A stretch of 64,000 bases of DNA from positions 1 through 64,000 of the forward strand of contig NZ_LYWY01000034.1 in NCBI RefSeq assembly GCF_001661915.1, written 5' to 3'. Positions within the stretch are counted from its first letter, which is position 1; each line of letters starts with the position of its first letter. Made by a program: the position numbers and the translations under genes. Below are positions 35,417 through 44,390 of this stretch, piece after piece. The notes under the pieces were generated by a model. The model worked only from the letters and a program-made list of their open reading frames with translations, was not told the DNA's origin and made no database searches. The stretch comes from Croceicoccus pelagius (GTDB taxonomy: Bacteria; Pseudomonadota; Alphaproteobacteria; Sphingomonadales; Sphingomonadaceae).

Positions 35417-36897
35417 TTCGACGACCGGGCGAGCCTTGGCGGGACGAGAGTCGAGAGCCTTTCTATAATGAATTCCTCGGCACCTGCGGGTCGTCCCGAC
35501 AAGATCCAAAGGACGATGTGCGTCACGCCGTAGATTGCCAACCCGCCGATGCCGGCCAGCGCGATCGCGGCGAGCTCTCCGGCGATGCTCGAATATCGGA
35601 ACCATGACAGGCTTTCGAAGAGAAACAGGGCCATCGCCCCGTTCGCCGCGATAGAGCGCCAGACGAACAGGAACTGGCGCCGCCACGAGATACCCGCAAC
35701 ACGGACGATGATCTCCATGCTGAGCGCGGTGTGGAACAGGTTGGCAAGGGCACGCCCGATCACGGCGCCGATCAGGCCAAAAGTCATGGCGCCCAGAACC
35801 ACGGCCGGGATGGCGACGAGAGCCGCCAGCATTTCGCGTTTTGCCAGCTGACGGGGCTTCTCGAGTGCAAGCAGCAGGGCCTGCGTTGGCATGGCGAGCG
35901 TCGCCAAGGCACTTGCAGGGGCGAGAATCTGGATGACCGGCACGACCTCCAGCCACTGTTCTCCCAGACCCAGTCGGACGAGGGGTTCGGCCATCAGCAT
36001 CAGGAAGACGGAGATCGGCATGATGGCGGCCGCGACCATCGACTGTCCGCGCAAGTACGACTGCTGCAGACGAGCGGTATTCTCGCGGATCTTGACGAGG
36101 CTGGGATACATGACGCTGACCAACGGCATGCCGATCGCCCAGCTTGCCGTTGTCGCCACGCTACGACCCATCGAGAAAAAGCCCAATGGCGCCTTGCCCA
36201 GCACGCCGCCAATCAGGAAGCGATCGCCTTCCTGGCTCATGGTGGCCAAGGCGCGCGAAATCGACATCCAGCCTGCGAACGAGAGCAGCCTGCTCCAGTT
36301 TTCAAGTGAGAGGCGCGGCCGGTATGGTGCCCACAAATAGGTGAGGCTGGTGATGACCAGCGGCGGCATGATCGAGACGACCAGCAACGAGAAATAGGAC
36401 CCTGTCTGCCAGGCTATCACGATGGCTGTCGCAAAAGAAGCTATCCGCGCGATCAGGTCGATCGTGGCGGTGGGCACATAGTTCACTTCGCGTGCGAACA
36501 TGACCATCATCGGGCTGCGCAACCCCGTGAGGAACGGCGCCAGCCCCAGCAATGCGATCAGCAGAACGAGCCGCGGGTCGTCATAAAGGATCGAGATCGG
36601 AACCGACAGCGCCAGCATGATGCTGGCGATGATCGTGCCGCGAAGAAACGACAGGGTGAAGCCGGTGTCGACATCGCCGGGTCTGACCTCCTTTTCGCGG
36701 ATCAGCGCGTCGACGATGGGGAGTTCCGTCGCGGCCTCCAGCACCATCAGCGTCGCCAGCGCGATCATGACCATGCCGAAATCAGCCGGGGTCAGAAATC
36801 GCGCGATTACCAGCGCGGCCAGGATGTCGAGCCCGCGCCCGATCAGCCGTGCCGAGGCAAAGATCGCGGACGATCGGAAGACCTTGTTAGCGAGCAT
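35413..36897 (-). CDS. Lipid-linked oligosaccharide flippase, Wzx-like
   Basis: The 494-residue inner-membrane protein has about 12-14 helices and the polysaccharide-synthase/MOP-superfamily pattern. Its N-terminus reads SSAIFASARLIGRGLDILAA and LVIARFLTPADFGMV, as in WzxC-type exporters. It should move the undecaprenyl-linked repeat unit to the periplasmic face, where the polymerase acts. The gene is the second in a minus-strand pair with the epimerase, 51 bases downstream of it. Intact, normal length. Confidence 0.88.
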   Translation of the reverse strand: MLANKVFRSSAIFASARLIGRGLDILAALVIARFLTPADFGMVMIALATLMVLEAATELPIVDALIREKEVRPGDVDTGFTLSFLRGTIIASIMLALSVPISILYDDPRLVLLIALLGLAPFLTGLRSPMMVMFAREVNYVPTATIDLIARIASFATAIVIAWQTGSYFSLLVVSIMPPLVITSLTYLWAPYRPRLSLENWSRLLSFAGWMSISRALATMSQEGDRFLIGGVLGKAPLGFFSMGRSVATTASWAIGMPLVSVMYPSLVKIRENTARLQQSYLRGQSMVAAAIMPISVFLMLMAEPLVRLGLGEQWLEVVPVIQILAPASALATLAMPTQALLLALEKPRQLAKREMLAALVAIPAVVLGAMTFGLIGAVIGRALANLFHTALSMEIIVRVAGISWRRQFLFVWRSIAANGAMALFLFESLSWFRYSSIAGELAAIALAGIGGLAIYGVTHIVLWILSGRPAGAEEFIIERLSTLVPPRLARSSN

Positions 36898-36948
36898 ATA
36901 GGATCAACTGCGACAGCGTGACGAAAGAGACATCGTGAATGCAGTCAT

Positions 36949-37950
36949 TCAGCCCGCCAGGTTCTGTGCATAGCCGATTTGAGGCATGGTCCTGCGGCTG
37001 GGCGACCTGGCCGGAGGCCGCCGGATCGGCATGGAATCGAGGTTCTGGACCAGCTGGCTGAGCCCCACCCGCAAGTGGCGGGTCGGCAAGGCATCGGGGA
37101 CATGGCGCGACAGCCGTCCGAAGTCGACGTCGTGGCGGCATTGATCCATTGCCGGCAGTCGCGCGGCATCGATACGCGCACCCGGAAGCACCGCCTTCAG
37201 CGCCATGCCGATCTCCAGCAAGCTCAGGCTCTCGCGCACTCTGCCGACGTTGAATATCTCTCGATGCACGAGGTCCCGGCGCGCGGTCAGCAAGGCCCCG
37301 AAAGCTCTTGCCGCGTCCTCGACATGAAGCACCGCGTGTCTTCCCGATCCGTCGCTGTTTATCGGGATTTTCCCGAGCGAGTAGGCGGTTGCCGCCAGCC
37401 GATTCATGAAGCCGCGGAAGTGCATGTTCTGGCCGAACCCGTAGACGTCGGGCAAACGCATGACCGTTGGGCTGAAGGTCGATGACGCCAGGCCGCAAAT
37501 GGCGAGTTCAGCCCTGACCTTCGACCGGTAGTGATCGGTGCCGACATAGATCTCACCGTTCTCGCAGACGAAATCGTCATCCGCGTTCCATCGATAATTG
37601 GCCCATGACGCAAAGATGAAGCGCGGAACGGCCGCCTGGCACGCCCGCAAGGCAAGGCGGAGGGTATCGGACAGATCGCGCTCGAACATCGTCGCCAAAC
37701 CGCAGTCAGGCTCTGGTGCGGCAAGATGGATCACGGCATCGAACCCGCTCAGCGTTTCGAGCGATTCCTCGCTTGCGAGGAATTCGCCAAGCTCACGGGA
37801 AATGGCTTCGACGGCGTCCATGCGCAGAAGAGGACATCGGGAACTGTCTGCTCGCCGGTCCAGACCGACGACATCATGGCCGTCACGAACGAGCTTCCTG
37901 ACCAGTGTCGAGCCAAGATACCCCCTGTGTCCGGTTACCAAAACTTTCAT
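36949..37950 (-). CDS. NAD-dependent epimerase/dehydratase (extended SDR)
   Basis: Nucleotide-sugar-modifying enzyme of the extended SDR family. From ATG 37950 (GGAG box) it opens with the NAD-binding loop VLVTGHRGYLGSTLV (G-x-x-G-x-x-G) and LDRRAD. It continues with AVIHLAAPE, the VMRLPDVYG segment and NVGRVRESLSLLEI. The catalytic Y-x-x-x-K is not standard: the sequence is DHYRSK, which puts His four residues before Lys and Tyr three before. The product may be an altered or non-classical SDR. The last 40 residues are Arg/Pro-rich. Likely role: sugar-nucleotide supply for the EPS. Confidence 0.82.
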   Translation of the reverse strand: MKVLVTGHRGYLGSTLVRKLVRDGHDVVGLDRRADSSRCPLLRMDAVEAISRELGEFLASEESLETLSGFDAVIHLAAPEPDCGLATMFERDLSDTLRLALRACQAAVPRFIFASWANYRWNADDDFVCENGEIYVGTDHYRSKVRAELAICGLASSTFSPTVMRLPDVYGFGQNMHFRGFMNRLAATAYSLGKIPINSDGSGRHAVLHVEDAARAFGALLTARRDLVHREIFNVGRVRESLSLLEIGMALKAVLPGARIDAARLPAMDQCRHDVDFGRLSRHVPDALPTRHLRVGLSQLVQNLDSMPIRRPPARSPSRRTMPQIGYAQNLAG

Positions 37951-38126
37951 GTGCGACTCCTTGGTACCCGTCGCCTTTATCGTGCGCTTCCGCCGCCAGG
38001 ACTCAATCGGCATTCCGGATCGGGGCCTCGATTGAGTAGCACCTCCAAAGAGTTAGGAGCGTGCGCGGGATTGCCGCCTGAACCGCTCTCTAGTCCGCAA
38101 TAGCCCTGTGATTTGCAAAGGCGGGT

Positions 38127-39308
38127 TTGCACAGTGCAGATGTGAAAACCCCGGTTTTTCTCTCGGCCCTACAGCACAATCCGCCTGCCGCGGCGCGCGC
38201 GGCGCCACGTGCGGTCCTGTCGACAGCGGCGGCTTTCGTTGCGCTGGCGGTACCCATGACAAACGCCGCCGACGTGCGGCCACCCTGGCCGACGGACGCA
38301 AAGTACTTGACAGCGAGCAACGAGATTTCCGAAGCCCGGCAACTGGCGGCAAAGGCCGCGATGTCCGATACCACCGAACTTGTCGGACAGGCCGATGCAA
38401 CCCGGTTCAACATGGCGCGCGCGATCGACAGGGCTCCTGTCGCGATGAGCGGCTTTTCCTTCCTTGGCGGCAAGACGGATCGGGAACGGGCCGTGCAATG
38501 CCTGGCCGAAGCAGCGTTCTTCGAGGCAGGCAACGATCCTGCCGGCCAGCGCGCGGTCATGCAGGTCGTGCTCAACCGCGTAAGGCATCCGGTCTATCCT
38601 TCGACCGTTTGTGGAGTCGTTTTTGAAGGATCTACCCGGCAGACGGGCTGCCAGTTCACATTCACCTGTGACGGCTCTCGCAACCGGCGATGGTCCGAAT
38701 CGGGCGTCAGCCGCGCCCGCAAGCTCGCCGCGGCCGCTCTCGACGGGTACGTAGACAAGGCCGTGGGAACGGCGACCCATTATCACGCGAGCTATGTCGT
38801 CCCTTACTGGAGCGCCTCGCTGTCAAAGATCGCGGTCGTTGGCCAACATCTTTTCTATACGTTCCCTCATACTGCCGGTTCGCGATCGTCGTTCCGATCG
38901 GGTGGAGGCAGGAACGAGCCAGCGATCCCCGGAATCGGCGACATACCCGATGAACTCGAAGTCCAGGTCCCCGCAGACCTGAAAGATGCGGCAGTAGATG
39001 TGCCGGGCATCAAGGCTGTCGGCCAACCGGTCCTTGCCACCGACATCACCGTTTTCGCGATTGTCGACCCCAACATACCGTCGGGTCGCTGGGCCGTGAA
39101 CGCTCTTGCCAGCTGCGCCGGTCGTCCGGTTTGCGAAGTCTTCGCCTATACCAGCCAGGATGCGATGCAGGCGGATATGGGCCTGCCGAAGTCCCGCCGC
39201 CGGCCTGTCTTCACCTTGCTCAAGGATACTGGCGCAGGCGTCGAACAGGCGCGATGGGATTGCCGGATCTCTGCCAGAAGCAAGGCGGAAGAGTGCATGG
39301 TCAACTGA
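38127..39308 (+). CDS. Cell wall hydrolase, SleB/CwlJ-like
   Basis: The product carries a SleB/Hydrolase_2 domain: AEAAFFEAGNDPAGQRAVMQ (catalytic Glu context E-A-x-x-E-x), VVLNRVRHPVYP, CGVVFEG and THYHASYVVPYW. This family cuts peptidoglycan; in EPS loci it may open the wall for the export machinery. An N-terminal hydrophobic stretch (LSTAAAFVALAVPMTNAADV) is a likely signal or anchor. About 130 further residues at the C-terminus include two Cys pairs and have no recognised fold. Start is TTG 38127 after AAAGGCGGG; no ATG lies close by. Confidence 0.82.
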   Translation: MHSADVKTPVFLSALQHNPPAAARAAPRAVLSTAAAFVALAVPMTNAADVRPPWPTDAKYLTASNEISEARQLAAKAAMSDTTELVGQADATRFNMARAIDRAPVAMSGFSFLGGKTDRERAVQCLAEAAFFEAGNDPAGQRAVMQVVLNRVRHPVYPSTVCGVVFEGSTRQTGCQFTFTCDGSRNRRWSESGVSRARKLAAAALDGYVDKAVGTATHYHASYVVPYWSASLSKIAVVGQHLFYTFPHTAGSRSSFRSGGGRNEPAIPGIGDIPDELEVQVPADLKDAAVDVPGIKAVGQPVLATDITVFAIVDPNIPSGRWAVNALASCAGRPVCEVFAYTSQDAMQADMGLPKSRRRPVFTLLKDTGAGVEQARWDCRISARSKAEECMVN

Positions 39309-39411
39309 CCGGACTGCGCCTCGCTCCTAAGCGCAGAGCGATACCACGTACCATTGCCGCCGCCCGAGAGCCCGCCGCGCGGGAAGCGCGATCAACGCCA
39401 AGCCGGCAATC

Positions 39412-40500
39412 CTAGCGGGTTATGCGAACAGGCAATTGCCGGACGCCCCGCGATTTCGTGAGCAGCGACCGGGTCGGCACGTCGAGATAACGGAAGATCA
39501 GGTGCGACGCGATTATCACCGATGGCACGACGAATATCGCGTTGTACGCCTCGACGCCTGCGACCGCGATGCCCGTGAACTTGCACATGCCCGATATGAT
39601 CCACAACAGCGGGACATGGATTGCGTAGAGAGGATATGACAGGTCGCCCAGCGCCTTCGCCAGCGTCTCAAACCTGCCACTGACGGCAACCCGCGATCCG
39701 CCCAGCACGACAACGGGAAAGGCCGCCGTAATGATCAGCAGGATGGCGGGTGCGACCATGAAACGCCCCGGCACTGCAAAGACAGCGATCAGGAACGCGA
39801 TACCGACGATTGGGTGATACCGCATCGCTGCCGGCACCCGGTGGCGCCAGCGATAGGCCAGAACGCCGAGACAAAAGCCCAAAGTCACACGGCCAAGCCC
39901 CTGCAGATAGGCCTCGATACCACCGTACAGAAAGGAACTTTGCAGGCCGCTGCCGAACTCAACCGAAGCCCAGTCCAGCACCGCGATCGCTGCGAAAGGC
40001 AGCGCGGCCACGATCCATCTGGACTTCATCCTGAACAGGAACGTGCAGAAAGCGAGGTAAGCCAGCATTTCGAAATGCAGCGACCAGATCGGCCCGTTGA
40101 GCGGAAACATCTCGGCCATATCTATACCGCTGCTCGGCACAAGCAGCAGGTTTTTCACGAATTGGCTGATCAGCGAAGCACTGTCGGTAGGATCGCCCTT
40201 GAGTACCCCTGCGCCGATCACGCGAACGACACCGAGGATCGCGCCCAGGATGATCATCGGATAGAGCCGGATGATCCGGGTAATGAAATACTTCTGCTTG
40301 CTGAGCCCGTCCCGCAGACGGTCGCCATAGGAATGAGCGATAACGAAGCCGCTCAACATGAAGAACAGGTCGACCGCGAGGCCGCCCGAACCGAATATAG
40401 TGTAACCGAAGCCCGAGAACCAATGCAGCAGCACGACCGCAATGGCCGCAACGCCGCGCAGCATGTCCAGATAGACGAAATGTTCCTTGGGGTTGTCCAT
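39412..40500 (-). CDS. Acyltransferase family 3 (O-acyltransferase)
   Basis: Polytopic O-acyltransferase that probably adds acetyl groups to EPS sugars. From ATG 40500 it reads YLDMLRGVAAIAVVLLHWFS, containing the conserved R and catalytic His (R-G-x-A-A...H). It continues with DLFFMLSGFVIAHSY, RIIRLYP and WSLHFEMLAYL, all landmarks of the family, across about ten helices. Length (362 residues) is normal. It is the second gene of a minus-strand pair with the pyruvyltransferase (41-base gap). The long upstream open frame is not coding. Confidence 0.9.
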   Translation of the reverse strand: MDNPKEHFVYLDMLRGVAAIAVVLLHWFSGFGYTIFGSGGLAVDLFFMLSGFVIAHSYGDRLRDGLSKQKYFITRIIRLYPMIILGAILGVVRVIGAGVLKGDPTDSASLISQFVKNLLLVPSSGIDMAEMFPLNGPIWSLHFEMLAYLAFCTFLFRMKSRWIVAALPFAAIAVLDWASVEFGSGLQSSFLYGGIEAYLQGLGRVTLGFCLGVLAYRWRHRVPAAMRYHPIVGIAFLIAVFAVPGRFMVAPAILLIITAAFPVVVLGGSRVAVSGRFETLAKALGDLSYPLYAIHVPLLWIISGMCKFTGIAVAGVEAYNAIFVVPSVIIASHLIFRYLDVPTRSLLTKSRGVRQLPVRITR

Positions 40501-40541
40501 GGGTGACTGCTCCAGTTCCGCGCAATCGGGCCGCGAGGGGG

Positions 40542-41849
40542 TTATTTCAGGGGGGCAAAGTTCTTCAGAGCAGATTTGCGGATCGAAGGCAGTGCTGCCA
40601 CGACCTTGCTGCGCTGGGCTTCGAGATCGGCGATCCAGGCCATGATCCGTTCTCGAAAGTCGTTCGGATCGGCGAGAACCGTTTCGGCGCTTGCAAGGTT
40701 GTCGCAATCAAGCTCGCAAAGCTGCAGAAGGCCTTCCATCTTGTCCTTGTAGTCGATCCCGAAAGTTGGCGTGGCAGCGCCGATCGAGGCGATCATCAGG
40801 TGCATCCGCCCCGAGATCACGCCATCGAGCTGCGATGACAGAGCCTTGATTTCCGGCGCACTCAGCCGCCCTTCAGGGTAGAGCAGCCGTTGCGAAAATC
40901 TGCTGGTCAGCATTTCGTACAGCGGCCGCAGGCATAGCGCGTCCGAGGATGATCCCCGTTCGTCGTGATCGATAAGCAGGATTGCGATGTCGCCGGTTTT
41001 CAGCAGACCCTCGACCACCTCGGCCATCGCTTCGATAAGATCGGTCAGTGCCGACCGGTGATCGAGTTCGAGCAGCAACGGGTGGAAATTGAGGCCGAGG
41101 ACCGTCCTGCCGAGGGACCGCTGTTCATCGATCCATTTGTTGAGCCTGCCTACCGAACGGTTTTCCTGCGGCTTGAGAAGGAAAGCGACATCGGCAACCT
41201 CGCGCGCCGAACAGTCGCTTGCATCCGTGAACCGGGCAAACGACACCGGATCGCGCAGGTTGACGGCTACGTTCTCGTCAATTCGGTCGAACACGGTCGT
41301 GACCAGCGGATGGAAATCGCGGCTGACACTGAAACCGGTAATGTAAGCCTCCGCCCCCGACCGTGATAGAAGATCAACCAACGCAAGGTTGCGTACCGAG
41401 AACGACGGATCGTAACTGCCATCGACGCCGTCCGCACCCATTAGGATGACCACGTCGGGCCGGATCGCCAGCGATGCGGTATAGCTGTCCGTGATGGTGC
41501 TGCCATCCTGAAGGATCGGAAGCGGTTCGAGGCCCAGTTTGCCCGCCGCCAGATCGGCATCACCGCCGACGGTCGCGACGTAGACTTTCGCGTCCGGCAT
41601 CCGGCGGGTCCATTCCGCCTTGATCGCGTCAATCATGGCCTGATCGCCCGTGGATCGTGAAATCAGCACCGGGTCCGACGGGATGATCAGAACGCGGCGG
41701 TCAGCGTCGGCCCGGTCCGGAGCGTTGTCGACGAGGTATTCCCATTCATTGACGAGTTTCTGACCCTTCCACTGCAGATAGCGCGTGCGAAGGCCGAAGT
41801 GTCGCCATGCGAATTTGATGAATGATCGGATGATAGGCAATTCCTTCAA
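40542..41849 (-). CDS. Polysaccharide pyruvyl transferase family protein
   Basis: The 435-residue protein fits the PS_pyruv_trans family, which adds ketal-linked pyruvate to EPS sugars and gives the polymer charge. Landmarks: RVLIIPSDPVLISRSTGDQA near the N-terminus, DVVILMGADGVDGSY, GLNFHPLLLE, ILLIDHDERGSSSD and the family's late GRMHLMIASIGAATPTFGID, where His binds substrate. The final 'G-x-x-Y' site reads IDYKDKMEGLL. It is first in the minus-strand pair with the acyltransferase and preceded by a long intergenic region with an inverted repeat. Confidence 0.85.
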   Translation of the reverse strand: MKELPIIRSFIKFAWRHFGLRTRYLQWKGQKLVNEWEYLVDNAPDRADADRRVLIIPSDPVLISRSTGDQAMIDAIKAEWTRRMPDAKVYVATVGGDADLAAGKLGLEPLPILQDGSTITDSYTASLAIRPDVVILMGADGVDGSYDPSFSVRNLALVDLLSRSGAEAYITGFSVSRDFHPLVTTVFDRIDENVAVNLRDPVSFARFTDASDCSAREVADVAFLLKPQENRSVGRLNKWIDEQRSLGRTVLGLNFHPLLLELDHRSALTDLIEAMAEVVEGLLKTGDIAILLIDHDERGSSSDALCLRPLYEMLTSRFSQRLLYPEGRLSAPEIKALSSQLDGVISGRMHLMIASIGAATPTFGIDYKDKMEGLLQLCELDCDNLASAETVLADPNDFRERIMAWIADLEAQRSKVVAALPSIRKSALKNFAPLK

Positions 41850-42526
41850 ACTGCCTTAAGGTTATGAGGCGACAAGCAAATTTGACACTTGCCCATACGG
41901 GTTAGTCGCTCGAATTTATGTATGGGCACAGGTGCGATCTAACTCTTGTGGGCTATTGAGGCCAAAGCGCACGAAGTGACGAAAGCTTGTAACTCGAGTG
42001 ATTTCATCGGCCGGGCAAAGCTGGATGATATCGACCCGTGCTAGGCTTTCCCGCACATGCCGAATCTAATCGCTTCAGCCATCAACAACCATGGCCGGGT
42101 CGCTCGCGGAACGGCAGTTTTCAAGCGTTTTAATCTACTAAGCCAATGGCCGAGATTTCGCCCGATGTTGATGTCAGGGTTGATGCGGACGAACGGCAGC
42201 TTTCGGGAAGGTTTAGCGCGATCTTAAATGACTGGGATGGGGCGCAGAGCTGCCATCGCTTGACTGCCGCCAGAACCTCTCAGCTTCACTTCTTTCGGCG
42301 GCATCGACCTATCGTGCGCGCACTTTGACGCGCCGCAGATCAACGACTTTAAGCAGTTCTTGCGAACATCTCGCAAAAGTGGTTTAGCCAAAAACCGCAG
42401 ATTTCTGCCAAAAATCATAATTTTTGACGGAAAGTCTTTTTTGTCAAAATCGGAGAAGTGGAAATAGTTTATTGTATGTGGAAAGACTTTATTGTCTCAC
42501 AACAGTGTTCCGAAGAATCGCTCCCG
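41850..42526. other. Intergenic region between the EPS locus and glmS
   Basis: No gene is found in these 677 bases. They contain the 9-base inverted repeat at 41890-41928, presumably the promoter of the pyruvyltransferase operon, and an AT-rich end (42410-42480). Within that end, TTTTGAC (42422-42428) and GTCAAAA (42443-42449) could pair beyond the glmS stop. A 60-codon plus-strand frame at 42146 has no supporting features. Confidence 0.45.
41890..41928. promoter_or_regulatory. Inverted repeat upstream of the pyruvyltransferase gene
   Basis: TGCCCATAC (41890-41898) and GTATGGGCA (41920-41928) are perfect 9-base arms separated by 21 bases, 40-80 bases upstream of the ATG at 41849. The spacing, two helical turns between arms, suits a dimeric regulator binding site. 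It could also be a chance repeat. Confidence 0.45.
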
Positions 42527-44350
42527 TCACTCGACTGTGACAGATTTGGCCAGGTTCCTGGGCTGATCGACGTCGGTGCCTTTAACGCAGGCCACGTGGT
42601 AGGCCAGCAACTGGACCGGCACTGCGTAGACCAGAGGTGCGATCAGGGGGTGGACCTTGGGCATTTCGATCGTCGCCATGCATCCCTCGCCCGCCTCGGC
42701 GATACCTTCAGCGTCGGAGATCAGGACGATCTTGCCGCCGCGGGCGCGGACTTCCTGCATGTTGGAGACTGTCTTTTCGAACAGCGGGCCTGACGGAGCC
42801 AGGACGATCACCGGCACCTTGTCATCGATCAGTGCGATAGGGCCGTGCTTCATTTCGCCGCTGGCATAGCCTTCGGCGTGGATGTAGCTGATTTCCTTCA
42901 GCTTGAGCGCGCCTTCCAGAGCCAGCGGGAAATCTGGGCCGCGGCCCAGGTAGAGCACGTCACGCGCAGGCGCGATGAGATGCGCCATGGCCTTAATGTC
43001 TTCGTCATGGTCGAGCGCGGCGTTCAGGCAGGCCGGAGCCTCGAGCAGGTGATCGACCACCTGTCGTTCCTCGGCGGCATCCATCATGCCCTTCTTCACC
43101 GCCATGTGCGCGGCAAGCGCGGCAAGGACCGCGAGCTGGCAGGTAAACGCCTTGGTCGAGGCAACGCCGATTTCAGGGCCAGCGTGCGTGGGCAGCAGCA
43201 GATCCGCCTCGCGCGCCATCGAACTGGTCGGCACGTTTACGACGACGGCGATGGTCTGCCCCGCCTCGCGGCAATGGCGCAGGGCCGCCAGCGTGTCGGC
43301 AGTCTCGCCGCTCTGCGAGATGAACAGCGACAAGCCGCCATAGGGCAGGACCGGATCGCGGTAACGGAATTCCGATGCGACATCGATGTCGACGGGCACG
43401 CGTGCGAACTTCTCAAACCAGTATTTCGCGACCATGCCCGCATAATAGCTGGTGCCGCAGGCGACGATGGTGATGCGGTCGATCGCGGTGATGTCGAAGT
43501 CGATCTGCGGCAGGGCGACCTGCCTTTCGAGCTGGCGGACATAGCTGCGCAGGGTCTGCGCCACCACGGTCGGCTGCTCGAAGATCTCCTTCTGCATGAA
43601 GTGGTGATAGTTGCCTTTCTCCGTCGCGGCGGCGGTTGCGCCGGAGTGGACGATCGGGCGATCGACGCGGTTGTTGTCCATGTCGTAGATCGCCGCGCCA
43701 TCGCGCGTGATGACGACCCAGTCGCCTTCCTCCAGATAGCTGATCCGCTGCGTCAGCGGGGCGAGCGCCAGCGCGTCGGAGCCGAGGTAGGTCTCCCCTT
43801 CCCCGTATCCCACGACCAGCGGCGAACCCAGTCGCGCACCGATCAGCATGTCGGGGTGGCTTCGGAACGTGACGGCAAGCGCAAACGCACCGCGCAGGCG
43901 CGGCAGGACGGTCTGCATCGCCTCTTCCGGGGTCATCCCCTGCTCGATCCGGCGGGAGATCAGGTGCACGACGACTTCGGTATCGGTCTCGCTCTCGAAC
44001 TTGCGGCCATCGGCGATCAGTTCGTCGCGAAGCTGCTTGAAATTTTCGATGATGCCGTTGTGGACCAGCGCGACTTCGGCCGTGGCGTGCGGGTGGGCGT
44101 TCGCTTCCGTCGGCGCGCCGTGGGTGGCCCAGCGGGTATGCGCGATGCCGACTTCGCCATGGGCCGGGCGCGCCTGCAGTTCTTTGACGAGGTTCGACAG
44201 CTTACCCTCCGCACGGCGACGCACGAGGCTGCCGTCATCGATCGTGCAGATCCCTGCGCTGTCATAGCCGCGGTATTCCATCCGCTTGAGGCCATCGACC
44301 AGCCGGTCCGCGACCGGCTGTGAACCGACGATACCGATAATTCCGCACAT
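42527..44350 (-). CDS. glmS: Glutamine--fructose-6-phosphate transaminase (isomerising)
   Basis: Makes glucosamine-6-phosphate from fructose-6-phosphate and glutamine, the first step to UDP-GlcNAc. The N-terminal glutaminase domain begins MCGIIGIVGSQP with the nucleophile Cys2, and shows RWATHGAP and the GNYHHF region. Two SIS isomerase domains follow (SQSGETADTLAA; PTHAGPEIGVASTKAFT; HAEGYASGEMKHGPIALI), ending in AKSVTVE. At 607 residues it is full length. It lies 40 bases after glmU in the same operon, beside the EPS locus that needs the precursor. Confidence 0.98.
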   Translation of the reverse strand: MCGIIGIVGSQPVADRLVDGLKRMEYRGYDSAGICTIDDGSLVRRRAEGKLSNLVKELQARPAHGEVGIAHTRWATHGAPTEANAHPHATAEVALVHNGIIENFKQLRDELIADGRKFESETDTEVVVHLISRRIEQGMTPEEAMQTVLPRLRGAFALAVTFRSHPDMLIGARLGSPLVVGYGEGETYLGSDALALAPLTQRISYLEEGDWVVITRDGAAIYDMDNNRVDRPIVHSGATAAATEKGNYHHFMQKEIFEQPTVVAQTLRSYVRQLERQVALPQIDFDITAIDRITIVACGTSYYAGMVAKYWFEKFARVPVDIDVASEFRYRDPVLPYGGLSLFISQSGETADTLAALRHCREAGQTIAVVVNVPTSSMAREADLLLPTHAGPEIGVASTKAFTCQLAVLAALAAHMAVKKGMMDAAEERQVVDHLLEAPACLNAALDHDEDIKAMAHLIAPARDVLYLGRGPDFPLALEGALKLKEISYIHAEGYASGEMKHGPIALIDDKVPVIVLAPSGPLFEKTVSNMQEVRARGGKIVLISDAEGIAEAGEGCMATIEMPKVHPLIAPLVYAVPVQLLAYHVACVKGTDVDQPRNLAKSVTVE

Positions 44351-44390
44351 AAGGTGTCTGTCCCGTCAGGAATGGCGTGCGCGAAGAAGG

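Noticed and set aside
42845-44323. 492-codon plus-strand open frame
   Set aside because: Shadow of glmS, which has complete family motifs on the minus strand.
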